Positions 26,337 through 35,219 of a stretch of 64,000 bases of DNA are shown here, piece after piece. Origin of the DNA: Desulfoluna spongiiphila. Its GTDB lineage: Bacteria; Desulfobacterota; Desulfobacteria; Desulfobacterales; Desulfolunaceae. The translations under genes and the position numbers were made by a program. The DNA lies in contig NZ_FMUX01000001.1 of the NCBI RefSeq assembly GCF_900101345.1, positions 124,001 to 188,000 on the forward strand, given 5' to 3'. Below the pieces are notes generated by a model that was given only the letters and a program-made list of their open reading frames with translations, ran no database searches and was not told where the DNA came from. Position 1 is the stretch's first letter, and each line of letters starts with the position of its first letter.

Positions 26337-26955
26337 CCGCTGACGGATCACCGGTCGCAATTTTCTGGGCAAAGAGCACCGCCAGGATGGCCAGGGATTC
26401 GGGGTCGAGCCAGGCGGACACATCCGAGGTAAAAAGCAGGGTGCAGGAGGCGGGGAACTCCTCATCTGCGTCGTTGAATCGAAGGTTAAGGGGAACCCGG
26501 GGAAGCGGAAAAAAGGTGGCGGAAAAATCGTAGCCCCCTGTCCCGGGCTCTTTCCTGCCACCGAGGGCGCTGCAGGCCGCCTCCAACGCGGCCACGTTTC
26601 CGGCGAATCGGTCCTGCAAAGGCTTCACGGCGTTTTCTGAAAAATAGACAGCCAGGGGGCCCGACCCCTTGACCTCGCGGTAGGTAACCCAGTCCCCGGT
26701 CGCAGGGAGCGTCTCCGGGCAACGGAGGATGTAATTCATCAACACGATGCACTCGGAAAACCCGGGGGCCTGCCCTCCGGGGCCAATGACCCCGGCCCGT
26801 GAAATGGCAATGGGGTCGTTCAGAAAAGAGAACACCAGGGCCTCGTCACCCACCCGGGCCCCCAGCCTTTCCGCCCGACCGAGGAAATCACAAGCAGCCA
26901 GCTGTTTCAGGTACCAGCCGTACGTCTTCTCAAACACCGTCATTGAATCACGCAT
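26326..26955 (-). CDS. DUF3786 domain protein
   Basis: 209 residues from ATG 26955 with GGAGG upstream; the open frame extends much further upstream but that part is low-complexity and lacks a ribosome site. The sequence fits DUF3786: an N-terminal helix, GDEALVFSFLNDPIAISRAGV, then LMNYILRC and DWVTYREVKGSGPLAVYF, and a C-terminal FNDADEEFPASCTLLFTSDVSAWLDPESLAILAVLF. The family is common in strict anaerobes, sometimes next to corrinoid or CO dehydrogenase-related genes; its function is unknown. It is cytosolic (no signal). Confidence 0.75.
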   Translation of the reverse strand: MRDSMTVFEKTYGWYLKQLAACDFLGRAERLGARVGDEALVFSFLNDPIAISRAGVIGPGGQAPGFSECIVLMNYILRCPETLPATGDWVTYREVKGSGPLAVYFSENAVKPLQDRFAGNVAALEAACSALGGRKEPGTGGYDFSATFFPLPRVPLNLRFNDADEEFPASCTLLFTSDVSAWLDPESLAILAVLFAQKIATGDPSAVRP

Positions 26956-27247
26956 CCTGCCTCCATCGTTGTCGCTGTGGGTGACCACGGGCCTTTTACC
27001 ATCCCCCGCACGAAAAGCTCCTTTACCATACAAGCCCCCCCTGGGATCGCACAAGGCACTTTTTATGGGCCCGCCCGGGCCAGGAAGAAAAAACCGCAGG
27101 ATTTTACGGCCGGGTTCGTTGTATGTATATCCATGACAGATTCCAGGATAAAAACAAAAGCGCCCGTACCTCCCCGGCCAATCAGGGGACACGGTGTACG
27201 ATAATGGATGTATCTCTTTTCCGGCCCCAACCCGGGAGGTGACCGCT

Positions 27248-27685
27248 ATGGAACACCCACAAGAAAAAGAGCTCCACGCGTATGTGGACAAGACCCTTGA
27301 CCCACAGGGCGAAAAGGCCATGGACGCCCACCTCGCCCACTGCCCCTGCTGCCGCCGGGAGGTGGATGAACTCGGTCTTCTTTTCCATGAGCTGAAGCAC
27401 CTCTCCGCCCCTCCGCCGGACCGGGGGATGGTGACACGAATCCTTCTCAGCCGGGAACGGGAGGATCAGAACCGTCCGCTCACCCTCGACCTCTTCAGGC
27501 TCCTTTTCGGCCGTATGGGCTGGGCTGCCGTAGCCGTGGGCCTTGTTGTGGGGGGCATCCTGGGGTACTCCGCCCTCCCAGACTGGAAGCCCTACGACAC
27601 CGACAAGACGGCCCCTTATACCCTGGCCGCCCAGGAAGATCCCTACCTGGGCTATCTTATCAGCGACAACGGAGACCTCCTATGA
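27248..27685 (+). CDS. Membrane anti-sigma factor with zf-HC2 domain
   Basis: 145 residues from ATG 27248, with GGGAGGTG upstream. The N-terminus has the zinc-binding anti-sigma pattern H...(H)xxxCxxC (AHLAHCPCCRREVDELGLLFHEL). One membrane helix lies near residues 90-110 (WAAVAVGLVVGGILGYSAL), followed by a short periplasmic tail. It would sequester the ECF sigma factor encoded two genes downstream. It overlaps the next gene by four bases (ATGA). Confidence 0.82.
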   Translation: MEHPQEKELHAYVDKTLDPQGEKAMDAHLAHCPCCRREVDELGLLFHELKHLSAPPPDRGMVTRILLSREREDQNRPLTLDLFRLLFGRMGWAAVAVGLVVGGILGYSALPDWKPYDTDKTAPYTLAAQEDPYLGYLISDNGDLL

Positions 27686-28173
27686 GCCGGAAAAAAATCC
27701 TTGTCCTCCTGGCCTTTTCCCTGTGCCTCAACGCCGGATTCCTTGCCGCCACCCTGGCAAGGCATACGCCGTCCACAGAAAAGGAACTGAAGCACCCCTT
27801 CCGTGCGTACACACGGCACATGGAGCTGCTTCGTGAGCTTGACCTGCCCGAGGAGACCCTTCAACAGGCCACGGAACTTTTGGACACCTTCATGGAACAG
27901 CGCACCGCCCTCATCGTCAAAAAGCTCGACCACAAACTCAAGACACTGGACCTGCTGGAAAAGAACCCAGCCCTCTCCCGGGAAGAGTTTAAACAGTGCC
28001 ATGCGGAAGAAGAACGCATCGAACAAATCATCTCCACCCTTGACTTTGAGTATACCCTCAGCATGCGGGGCCTCCTGCCCCCGGATAAGATGGCCTTGAT
28101 GTACGCCCACGCTGCTGAACTGATCCGCCCACACCGTGAGAGGATGGCCGCCTGGAAGAAGGCGGCCCATTGA
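27682..28173 (+). CDS. CpxP/Spy-like periplasmic sensor (heavy-metal resistance protein family)
   Basis: 163 residues: signal anchor (residues 5-25), then an all-helical periplasmic part rich in Leu, Glu and Arg (MELLRELDLPEETLQQATELLDTFMEQRTALIVKKLDHKLKTLDLLEKNPALSREEFKQ). This organisation resembles CpxP/Spy/ZraP-type proteins that sense envelope stress or metals and act with an anti-sigma factor. It overlaps the anti-sigma gene by four bases and precedes the sigma gene by 21 bp. Exact ligand unknown. Confidence 0.7.
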   Translation: MSRKKILVLLAFSLCLNAGFLAATLARHTPSTEKELKHPFRAYTRHMELLRELDLPEETLQQATELLDTFMEQRTALIVKKLDHKLKTLDLLEKNPALSREEFKQCHAEEERIEQIISTLDFEYTLSMRGLLPPDKMALMYAHAAELIRPHRERMAAWKKAAH

Positions 28174-28194
28174 GTCTTAGGGATACCCCGTAAG

Positions 28195-28749
28195 ATGAAC
28201 GTTGGAACACCCTGGAAAAAAAAGAAGGATGCCGACCTGATGAGGGCCCTTGCCCTTGGAAAAGAGCGGGCATTTCGCGAGCTGGTGGAACGCCACCAAC
28301 CCGGTCTCTACGGCTTTGCCCTGCGGTTCTGCCGGGTCAGGGAAGAGGCTGAAGATATGGTTCAGGAGACCTTTTTGCGCCTTTTCAGAAACCGGCACCG
28401 CTTTGACACCTCGGGCAGCGTGAAAGCCTACCTCTACAAGGTCTGCCGCAACCTGCTCATTGACGCTTCACGCAAAAAACGTCCCGAGCCCCTGGAGGGC
28501 ACCCCGGACACGGACCCGGCCCCGTCGCCCTTTGACACCCTGAGCCTGAAAGAGGGGCGACACACCCTCTCCCGGGCCCTGGACGAGCTCCCCGAAAACC
28601 AGCGCACGGCCATGGTCCTGCGCCACACCCAGGAGCTCTCCTACGCCGAGATCTCCGAGGTCATGGGACTCTCCCTCTCCGCCGTGGAGTCTCTCCTCGT
28701 CCGGGCCCGACGAAGCCTTCGCAGGCGCCTTCAGGCCACGGCCGCTTGA
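28195..28749 (+). CDS. ECF-type RNA polymerase sigma factor
   Basis: 184 residues. Region 2 is FRELVERHQPGLYGFALRFCRVREEAEDMVQETFLRLFRNRHRFD; region 4 is LPENQRTAMVLRHTQELSYAEISEVMGLSLSAVESLLVRARRSLRRRL. It lacks regions 1 and 3. It is the third gene of a tight trio after the anti-sigma and a periplasmic sensor, which is the reverse of the usual sigma-first order. A second efflux system starts 265 bp downstream on the same strand and is a plausible target. Confidence 0.92.
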   Translation: MNVGTPWKKKKDADLMRALALGKERAFRELVERHQPGLYGFALRFCRVREEAEDMVQETFLRLFRNRHRFDTSGSVKAYLYKVCRNLLIDASRKKRPEPLEGTPDTDPAPSPFDTLSLKEGRHTLSRALDELPENQRTAMVLRHTQELSYAEISEVMGLSLSAVESLLVRARRSLRRRLQATAA

Positions 28750-28796
28750 TTTTGGGTAAACCACAGAGCCACAGAGGGTTCTGAAAAAACCAAAAA

Positions 28797-28982
28797 GCCT
28801 GCCTCCGGCGGCGAGGTGTGCCACCTCGAAAGCAGGTTGCGAATGCGCTTTCCCCTTCGTTCCTCAGGGAAAATCACATTCGCCTTTGATTCAAGGCATG
28901 GTGAGGGCATCGTATCAAATAGCTGTTTGTTAAACTTTTCGTAACTATTCAGCTGGCCTCCGGCAGGGCCGCCGGAGGCATA
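28797..28982. repeat. Dispersed MITE/REP-like repeat, copy D (tail variant 1)
   Basis: It contains CCTCCGGCGGCGAGGTGTGCCACCTCG, then the GCGAATGCGCTTTCCC-loop-GGGAAAATCACATTCGC hairpin (invariant loop TCGTTCCTC). It ends GTAACTATTCAGCTGGCCTCCGGC with a second GCCGCCGGAGGC. It lies directly upstream of the NodT-like gene. Confidence 0.75.
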
Positions 28983-29013
28983 AATTAACCATCTGTTTTT
29001 TTTAAGGATCTAC

Positions 29014-30480
29014 ATGCTCTGCTTATCCCGACATCTGTGCCCCAAGGCCTGGCTGGCCGCCCTTCTCTTGACCCTTGGGGCCTGCACCCCCTTTGCGCCC
29101 CCGAATACGGGACCGGGCCCCCTTCCCTTGCCGGAGAGCTACAGTCTCTACCCCGAAGCCACACCGATTCAAAAGAGCCGCTGGTGGCTCTCCTTTGAAA
29201 ACGAGGAGCTCAACGGCCTCATGGACGAGGCCCTGAAGGAGAGCCTCACCCTCCAGGAGGCCTGGGCCCGCCTGAAACAAAATGCAGCCCTTTACAAGGC
29301 CAAAGGGGCGGCCCTTTACCCGACCCTTTCCGGGGAGGCCGGGGCCGAGACCACCCGGCGCGGGGGAGATGACACCACCGAGACCACCACCGATTCCGTC
29401 TCCCTGGGCCTTGCCGCCTCCTACGAGGTGGACCTCTGGGGGCGCATCAGGGCCCTTGAGGAATCCGAGCGGCAGCGCCTCCTGGCCAGCCGGGCCGATG
29501 TGGAGACCTCGGCCATGACCCTCACCGGCGAGGTGGCGGAAACCTGGGTGGCACTGGTGGCCATCCGAAACGAAATCGCCCTGGTGGAAGAGCAGATGGA
29601 CCTTAACAAGACCCTGCTCACCGCCCTGACCTGGCGCTTTGAAAACTCCCTGGTCTCGGCCGTGGACGTCCTGAGACAAAAAAAGGTGATCGAGCGCCAG
29701 CTCTCGGAGTTGCCCTCCCTCAGGCTGCAGGAGAGCCGCTTTGAAAACAGCCTGGCCCTGCTTCTGGGCAAACCGCCCGGCATGGCACCGGCCGTGGGCA
29801 CCACCACCCTGCCCGAGCCCGGCCCCCTTCCGCCCACGGGACTCCCTGCGGACCTTCTCGCCATGCGACCCGATGTGCGGGCCGCGGGCCTGCGACTCAA
29901 GGCCGAGGAATGGGAGATCTCAGCGGCCAGGGCAGACCGCCTTCCCGCCCTGTCCATCACGGCCAGGGCCAAATACACCTCAGACGGGGTGGAGAGCCTC
30001 TTTGACAACTGGCTGGCCAACTTAGCCGGCAACATCACCGGTCCCATCTTCGATGCCGGTAAACGCAAAGCCGAGGTCGAAAGGGCCCGGGCCCAGGCCG
30101 AAGAGCGCCTGGCCACCTACCGCCGCACCGTACTGACGGCCCTGTCCGACGTGGAAAACAGCCTCATCGGCGAGGTGCGGCAAAAAGAGACCGTGGCGGC
30201 CCTGACCCGGGAGATCGAAACCGCACGCCTCACCCTTCTTGAGGCAGAAACCCAGTACACCCAAGGGGTCTCCGACTACGTTAACCTTCTCGACGAACTC
30301 AAGGACCTCCAGGAGCTTCAGCGAAAACTGGTCCAGGAAAAGGCCCGCCTGGTCAAAGAGCGCGTCGCCCTGCACCGGGCCCTGGGCGGCAGCTGGTCCA
30401 ACACCCTGACGCCCCCCGGAGAGGCCGCTGCGCCCACCGAAGAAACCGAACCAGCCAAAGGAGTTTCCACCGCATCATGA
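29014..30480 (+). CDS. NodT/TolC-family outer-membrane factor lipoprotein
   Basis: 488 residues. The signal ends in LLTLGAC, so Cys24 is the lipid anchor, as in the NodT subgroup. Two OEP repeats follow: SLTLQEAWARLKQNAALYKAKGAALYPTLSGE near residue 72 and a second around 250-440 ending in TQYTQGVSDYVNLLDELKDLQELQRKLVQEKARLVKERVALHRALGGSW. It is the outer-membrane channel of a tripartite pump, overlapping the adaptor gene by four bases. The proline- and glutamate-rich C-terminal tail is non-conserved. Confidence 0.9.
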   Translation: MLCLSRHLCPKAWLAALLLTLGACTPFAPPNTGPGPLPLPESYSLYPEATPIQKSRWWLSFENEELNGLMDEALKESLTLQEAWARLKQNAALYKAKGAALYPTLSGEAGAETTRRGGDDTTETTTDSVSLGLAASYEVDLWGRIRALEESERQRLLASRADVETSAMTLTGEVAETWVALVAIRNEIALVEEQMDLNKTLLTALTWRFENSLVSAVDVLRQKKVIERQLSELPSLRLQESRFENSLALLLGKPPGMAPAVGTTTLPEPGPLPPTGLPADLLAMRPDVRAAGLRLKAEEWEISAARADRLPALSITARAKYTSDGVESLFDNWLANLAGNITGPIFDAGKRKAEVERARAQAEERLATYRRTVLTALSDVENSLIGEVRQKETVAALTREIETARLTLLEAETQYTQGVSDYVNLLDELKDLQELQRKLVQEKARLVKERVALHRALGGSWSNTLTPPGEAAAPTEETEPAKGVSTAS

Positions 30481-31706
30481 TCCGCACCCCCCAGCAGAAT
30501 TCCAAGGCCCCCATGTCCCGCCGTCTTACGCGCGCGGGATTGCCGCTCCTTATCCTGGCGGCGGCCTTTTTCATTGGCAGCCATCTCATGGACTCCAAAC
30601 CCAAGGCTGAAAAACGCCCCCGCACGGCCCTGCCCCCCCTGGTACGCTGGGAGGAGGCCCGGACAACAAACCACCCGGTGACCGTCTCGGCCATGGGCAC
30701 GGTGCGCGCCTCGGCCCAAATCGATCTCAAGGCCCGTGTCGGCGGCCAGGTGGAGTGGCTTGCACCCGCCCTTGTCCCCGGCGGCCGGTTTAAAAAAGGG
30801 GAAATCCTGATCAAACTGGACAAAGCCGACCTGGACATCTCCCTGGCCCTGGCCGGGGCAAAGGTCCAGCAGGCCCGGGCAGACCTCTCCCTGGAACAGG
30901 GAAGCCAGGAGGTGGCCAGAAAAGAGCTGGCCCTCATGGAGACCACCATGGGCCACCGGGTCAAAGACCAGTCCCTGGCCCTGAGGCTCCCCCAGCTCAA
31001 GATCGCAGAAGCAAACCTCGCCCTGGCCGAGGCCGATCTGGACAAAGCCCTCCTGGACCTTGCCAGAAGCGAAATCAGGGCTCCCTTTGGCGGCATTGTG
31101 CTCTCCCGGAGCGCCCCGGTGGGCACCCTGGTGACCGAAGGCCAGACCGTGGCCACCCTCGCCGACGACGACACCTGGTGGGTGGAGGCTACCCTTCCCG
31201 TGAAGGACCTGGCCTGGCTGCGCCTCCCGAAAGCCAACGAGACCCACGGAAGCCAGACGCGTGTCCTCACCCAGACCGGGGCCGCCTTCCGGGGCCGCTT
31301 GATTCAGGTTCTGGGGGACTTAAGCGACATGAGCCGCATGGCCCGCGTGCTCATCGAGGTGGACGACCCCATGGAACAGGCCGCTGCCACGGGTGCCCCC
31401 CCGCTGCTTCTCAACAGTTACGTCACCGCAGAGCTGGAGGGCAAACCCCTTCGAGACATCATCGCCCTGCCGGACCGGGCCCTTAGGGACGGAAACGAGG
31501 TGTGGGTGGCCGATGGCGACACCCTGCGTATCCGCACGGTCCGCATCGTCTGGCGGGAAGGCGCAACGGTCTTCACGGACCGGGGCATTGCCCCGGGGGA
31601 ACGCGTCATCCTCTCGGATCTCTCCTCCCCTGCCGACGGCATGAAGATACGCACCCGAGGCGAAAAAAAAGATAAAAAAGCCTCCGGCGGCCCTGCCGGG
31701 GGCTAA
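30477..31706 (+). CDS. RND efflux periplasmic adaptor (HlyD/AcrA family), C-terminus supplied by a repeat
   Basis: 409 residues. An N-terminal membrane helix (about 20-38) is followed by lipoyl halves (SAQIDLKARVGGQVEWLAPALVPGGRFKKGEILIKLDKADL and SEIRAPFGGIVLSRSAPVGTLVTEGQTVATL), a helical hairpin and beta-barrel domains. The last eight residues and the stop codon (ASGGPAGG then TAA at 31704-31706) are encoded by the first bases of a dispersed repeat, so the natural C-terminus was probably extended or changed by insertion. It forms a pump with the NodT gene upstream and the RND permease gene downstream. Confidence 0.9.
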   Translation: MIRTPQQNSKAPMSRRLTRAGLPLLILAAAFFIGSHLMDSKPKAEKRPRTALPPLVRWEEARTTNHPVTVSAMGTVRASAQIDLKARVGGQVEWLAPALVPGGRFKKGEILIKLDKADLDISLALAGAKVQQARADLSLEQGSQEVARKELALMETTMGHRVKDQSLALRLPQLKIAEANLALAEADLDKALLDLARSEIRAPFGGIVLSRSAPVGTLVTEGQTVATLADDDTWWVEATLPVKDLAWLRLPKANETHGSQTRVLTQTGAAFRGRLIQVLGDLSDMSRMARVLIEVDDPMEQAAATGAPPLLLNSYVTAELEGKPLRDIIALPDRALRDGNEVWVADGDTLRIRTVRIVWREGATVFTDRGIAPGERVILSDLSSPADGMKIRTRGEKKDKKASGGPAGG

Positions 31707-31870
31707 ACTTTTGCCTGATCTTATAACGACGGGTTTAATAAACAGGTTTTAAGAACAGATTCGGTTTCATCTGAATCAATAGCGAATGAGATTTTCCCTG
31801 AGGAACGAAGGGGAAAGCGCATTCGCAACCTGCTTTCGAGGTGGCACACCTCGCCGCCGGAGGCATTGCT
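31680..31870. repeat. Dispersed MITE/REP-like repeat, copy E (tail variant 1)
   Basis: It starts within the adaptor gene with CCTCCGGCGGCCCTGCCGGGG, then AAACTTTTGCCTGATCTTATAACGACGGGTTT, the GCGAATGAGATTTTCCC / GGGGAAAGCGCATTCGC hairpin, CGAGGTGGCACACCTCG and CCGCCGGAGGC. It separates the adaptor gene from the permease gene by about 320 bp; the remaining 31871-32025 holds no gene. Confidence 0.75.
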
Positions 31871-32025
31871 TTTGTTTTTTCTTGAGCCCTCTTGACCCTG
31901 TGATTCATCCGAACTTTAACCATAGAAGGCATCGCTTTTTGTCTGCTTTATTTACACCAGAGCCCTGAGCGGATGAATTCCCTTTTTTAAATGCCCAACC
32001 ACCCAACGATACGCAGGTTTATTTC

Positions 32026-35000
32026 ATGACACACGATCCCAACGAACACCCGGGCCGCGGCCCCATTGCCTGGATGGCAGGCAACTCCGTGGCCTCAAAC
32101 CTTCTTATGGTGGTCCTGCTCATCGGCGGCCTCATTGTGGGGGCGTCCATCAAGCAGGAGGTGTTCCCCGAGTTTGACCTGGACTTTGTCAACATCAGCG
32201 TGCCCTATCCCGGTGCCAGCCCCGAGGAGGTGGAGCGTGGGGTGTCGCTGGCCGTGGAAGAGGCGATCCAGGGCATTGACGGAGCGGCCGAGGTCACCGC
32301 TACCTCATCCGAAGGGGGAGCCAGCATTTCCGTGGAGGCCCTGGAAGGGGCGGACATCCAGCAGCTTTACCGGGACATCGAAAAAGAGGTGGATGCCATC
32401 ACCTCCCTTCCCGTGGACGCGGAGAACCCCAAAATTTCCATAGCAGCCCGCCATCGGGAGGTGATCTCCTTTGCCATTTACGGAGACCAGAAGACCTCGG
32501 TGCTCAAGGAACGCGCCGAAGAGTTCCGCGCCCGCCTTCTGGAGTCTCCGGCCATCACCCAGGTGAGCCTTGCAGACGTCCGGGACCGGGAAATTCAGGT
32601 GGAGGTCTCCCAGACCACCCTGCGTCGCTACGGCCTCACCCTGGCAGAGGTGGCCGCATTCATCCGAAACGCCTCGGTGGACCTGCCCGGCGGCAGCCTG
32701 AAAACCGACGGGGGAGAGCTGCTGGTGCGGATGAAAGAGAAACGATACATCGCCCGGGACTATGCCTCCCTTCCCCTCATGAGCCTTGCAGACGGCTCCC
32801 GCATCACCCTGGGAGAGGTGGCCACCATCCGGGATGATTTCGTCGAGACCACCCGCTATGCCACCTTCAACGGCTTGCCCGCCGTCATGGTAGAGGTCTA
32901 CCGGGTGGGGGACCAGACCCCCATTGATGTGGCCGAAGCGGCCAAGCAAACCCTTGCTTCCTTCAACGATTCCCTGCCCGAGGGGATCTCTGCGGCCATG
33001 GTGCGGGACCTTTCGGAGATCTTCAAGCAGCGTGGGGAGCTGCTCATCAAAAACGCCTTCATCGGCCTGGCCCTGGTCTTTATCATCCTGGCCCTTTTCC
33101 TCGAAATCCGGCTTGCCTTCTGGGTTTCCCTGGGCATTCCCATCTCCTTTCTGGGGGCCTTTCTCGTGCTCCCCTTTTCCGATTTCACCATCAACATCGT
33201 CACCATGTTTGCCTTCATCGTCACCCTGGGCATCGTGGTGGACGACGCCATCGTGGTGGGGGAGAACATCTACCACAAGCGGCAGCAGGGCATGGGCCTG
33301 CTCCCGGCGGCCGTGGCAGGGGCACGGGAGATTGCCAAACCCGTTGTCTTCAGCGTGCTCACCAACATGGTGGCCTTCATGCCCATCTACTTTGTGCCGG
33401 GATTTCTGGGAAAAATCTTCAAGAGCATCCCCATCGTGGTGATGATCGTTTTTGCCATCTCCCTGGTGGAGAGCCTCTTTATCCTCCCAGCCCACCTGGG
33501 CCACAGCCGAAGGGAAGGGTTCGGTGGCTTCCTCAAACCCCTTTCCGATGCCCAAAGACGATTCAGCGGCGCCTTCACCCGTTTTGTGGAGCGCCGCTAC
33601 GGTCCCCTGCTCTCCGTCTGCCTCCGGCATCGCTACGTCACCCTGACCACAGGGATTTTCATCCTGTCCGTCACCGGTTCCTGGGCCCTGTCCGGCCGCA
33701 TGGGCATGGAGCTCTTTCCCCGCATCGAGTCCGACTACGCCTACGCCAACCTCACCCTGCCCTACGGCACCCCGGCCGCCGAAGTGGACCGCATCGCAGG
33801 CATCGCCGTCTCCGCAGCCAAGGAGGTGGTGGCGGAAAACGGCGGCGAGGACCTGTCCCGGGGAATCCTCACCCGCATCGATGAAGAGGAGATCCGTATC
33901 CGGATCCTCCTGACGCCCCCGGAGGTCCGCCCCATGAGCACCACCGAGGTCACCCGCGCCTGGCGCGAGCGTGTGGGGAGCCTTCCCGGCATGGAGTCGG
34001 GCCTCTTTGAAGCCAACCGCGGGGGCCCCGGATCAGGCAAAGGCCTGACCATTGAGCTGCGCCACCGGGACACCGACACCCTGGAGCGGGCCAGCCGCCA
34101 GCTGGCCGACGAGCTCGCCGCGTTTCCCAACGCCCGGGACATCGACGACGGCTCGTCCACCGGCAAGATGCAGTTCGACCTGGTCATGCTCCCGGAGGGG
34201 GAGCGCATGGGGTTCACCGCCGAAGAGATCTCGCGGCAGGTACGAAACGCGTACTACGGTGTCGAGGCCCTGAGGCTCCAGCGCGGCCGGGACGAAATCA
34301 AGGTGATGGTGCGCCTTACAGGGGAAGAGCGCAAAACCGAAGGAGACCTCTTCAGCCTGATCCTTCGGTCCCCCGAGGGCATGGAGGTGCCTTTAAGCGA
34401 AGCGGTGGACATGAGCAGGGGACGCGCCTACACCACCATCTACAGGCGGAACCAGAAACGCATCACCGATGTCACCGCCAACATCATCCCCGAGGCCGAA
34501 GCCGGACGCGTGGCCGAGGCCCTGAAAGACGGGAGCCTGGCCGACCTTATGGCCGCCACCCCCGGCCTCACCTACGTCTTTCAGGGCAAACAGGCCGACC
34601 TGAAAGAGAGTGTGGAAAGCCTGATCCAGGGCCTGCTCATGGCGCTGATCCTCATCTACGCCCTGCTGGCCGTGCCCTTCAGGAGCTACGCCCAGCCCCT
34701 CATCATCATGGTCTGCATCCCCTTCGGCATCATCGGAGCGGTGATGGGGCACCTGATCATGGGCTACTCCCTTTCGGTCATGAGCCTCTTCGGCATCGTG
34801 GCCCTGGCCGGGGTGGTGGTCAACGATTCGCTGGTCTTCATTGACTTTTCCAACCGAAAACGCCATGAAGGAATGGCCGTGGTCGATGCGGTGAAGGCAG
34901 CGGGCATCCAGAGATTCCGGCCCATCCTCCTCACCACCGTCACCACCTTCGGCGGCCTGGCCCCCATGATCTTCGAGACCTCACGGCAGGCACGGTTCCT

Positions 35001-35163
35001 CATCCCCATGGCCATCTCCTTGGGGTTCGGGATCGTCTTTGCCACCTTCATCACCCTGCTTCTCGTCCCCAGCCTCTACATGATTCTGGAGGACGTCAAA
35101 GCACTTGTGGGGCGCTCCGAGGCGCCCACGGACACCACCACCGAAGATGTGCCGAGGTTGTAA
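32026..35163 (+). CDS. RND efflux permease subunit
   Basis: 1045 residues of the AcrB/HAE-like superfamily. Helix 1 (SVASNLLMVVLLIGGLIVGASIKQEVFPEFDLDFV) is followed by PGASPEEVERGVSLAVEEAIQGIDGA; the TM4 proton-relay motif is TLGIVVDDAIVVGENI; the second half includes GIVALAGVVVNDSLVFIDF. The N-terminal GRGPIAWMAGN differs from MexB-type proteins and resembles pumps that act on hydrophobic or amphipathic compounds in Desulfobacterota. It is the third component of the NodT-HlyD-RND set, separated from it by a repeat. Confidence 0.92.
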   Translation: MTHDPNEHPGRGPIAWMAGNSVASNLLMVVLLIGGLIVGASIKQEVFPEFDLDFVNISVPYPGASPEEVERGVSLAVEEAIQGIDGAAEVTATSSEGGASISVEALEGADIQQLYRDIEKEVDAITSLPVDAENPKISIAARHREVISFAIYGDQKTSVLKERAEEFRARLLESPAITQVSLADVRDREIQVEVSQTTLRRYGLTLAEVAAFIRNASVDLPGGSLKTDGGELLVRMKEKRYIARDYASLPLMSLADGSRITLGEVATIRDDFVETTRYATFNGLPAVMVEVYRVGDQTPIDVAEAAKQTLASFNDSLPEGISAAMVRDLSEIFKQRGELLIKNAFIGLALVFIILALFLEIRLAFWVSLGIPISFLGAFLVLPFSDFTINIVTMFAFIVTLGIVVDDAIVVGENIYHKRQQGMGLLPAAVAGAREIAKPVVFSVLTNMVAFMPIYFVPGFLGKIFKSIPIVVMIVFAISLVESLFILPAHLGHSRREGFGGFLKPLSDAQRRFSGAFTRFVERRYGPLLSVCLRHRYVTLTTGIFILSVTGSWALSGRMGMELFPRIESDYAYANLTLPYGTPAAEVDRIAGIAVSAAKEVVAENGGEDLSRGILTRIDEEEIRIRILLTPPEVRPMSTTEVTRAWRERVGSLPGMESGLFEANRGGPGSGKGLTIELRHRDTDTLERASRQLADELAAFPNARDIDDGSSTGKMQFDLVMLPEGERMGFTAEEISRQVRNAYYGVEALRLQRGRDEIKVMVRLTGEERKTEGDLFSLILRSPEGMEVPLSEAVDMSRGRAYTTIYRRNQKRITDVTANIIPEAEAGRVAEALKDGSLADLMAATPGLTYVFQGKQADLKESVESLIQGLLMALILIYALLAVPFRSYAQPLIIMVCIPFGIIGAVMGHLIMGYSLSVMSLFGIVALAGVVVNDSLVFIDFSNRKRHEGMAVVDAVKAAGIQRFRPILLTTVTTFGGLAPMIFETSRQARFLIPMAISLGFGIVFATFITLLLVPSLYMILEDVKALVGRSEAPTDTTTEDVPRL

Positions 35164-35219
35164 AGGCCCGGGACAGGCTCGATTCACCACACACCACCAG
35201 ACCAGAGGAATACTAAGAC

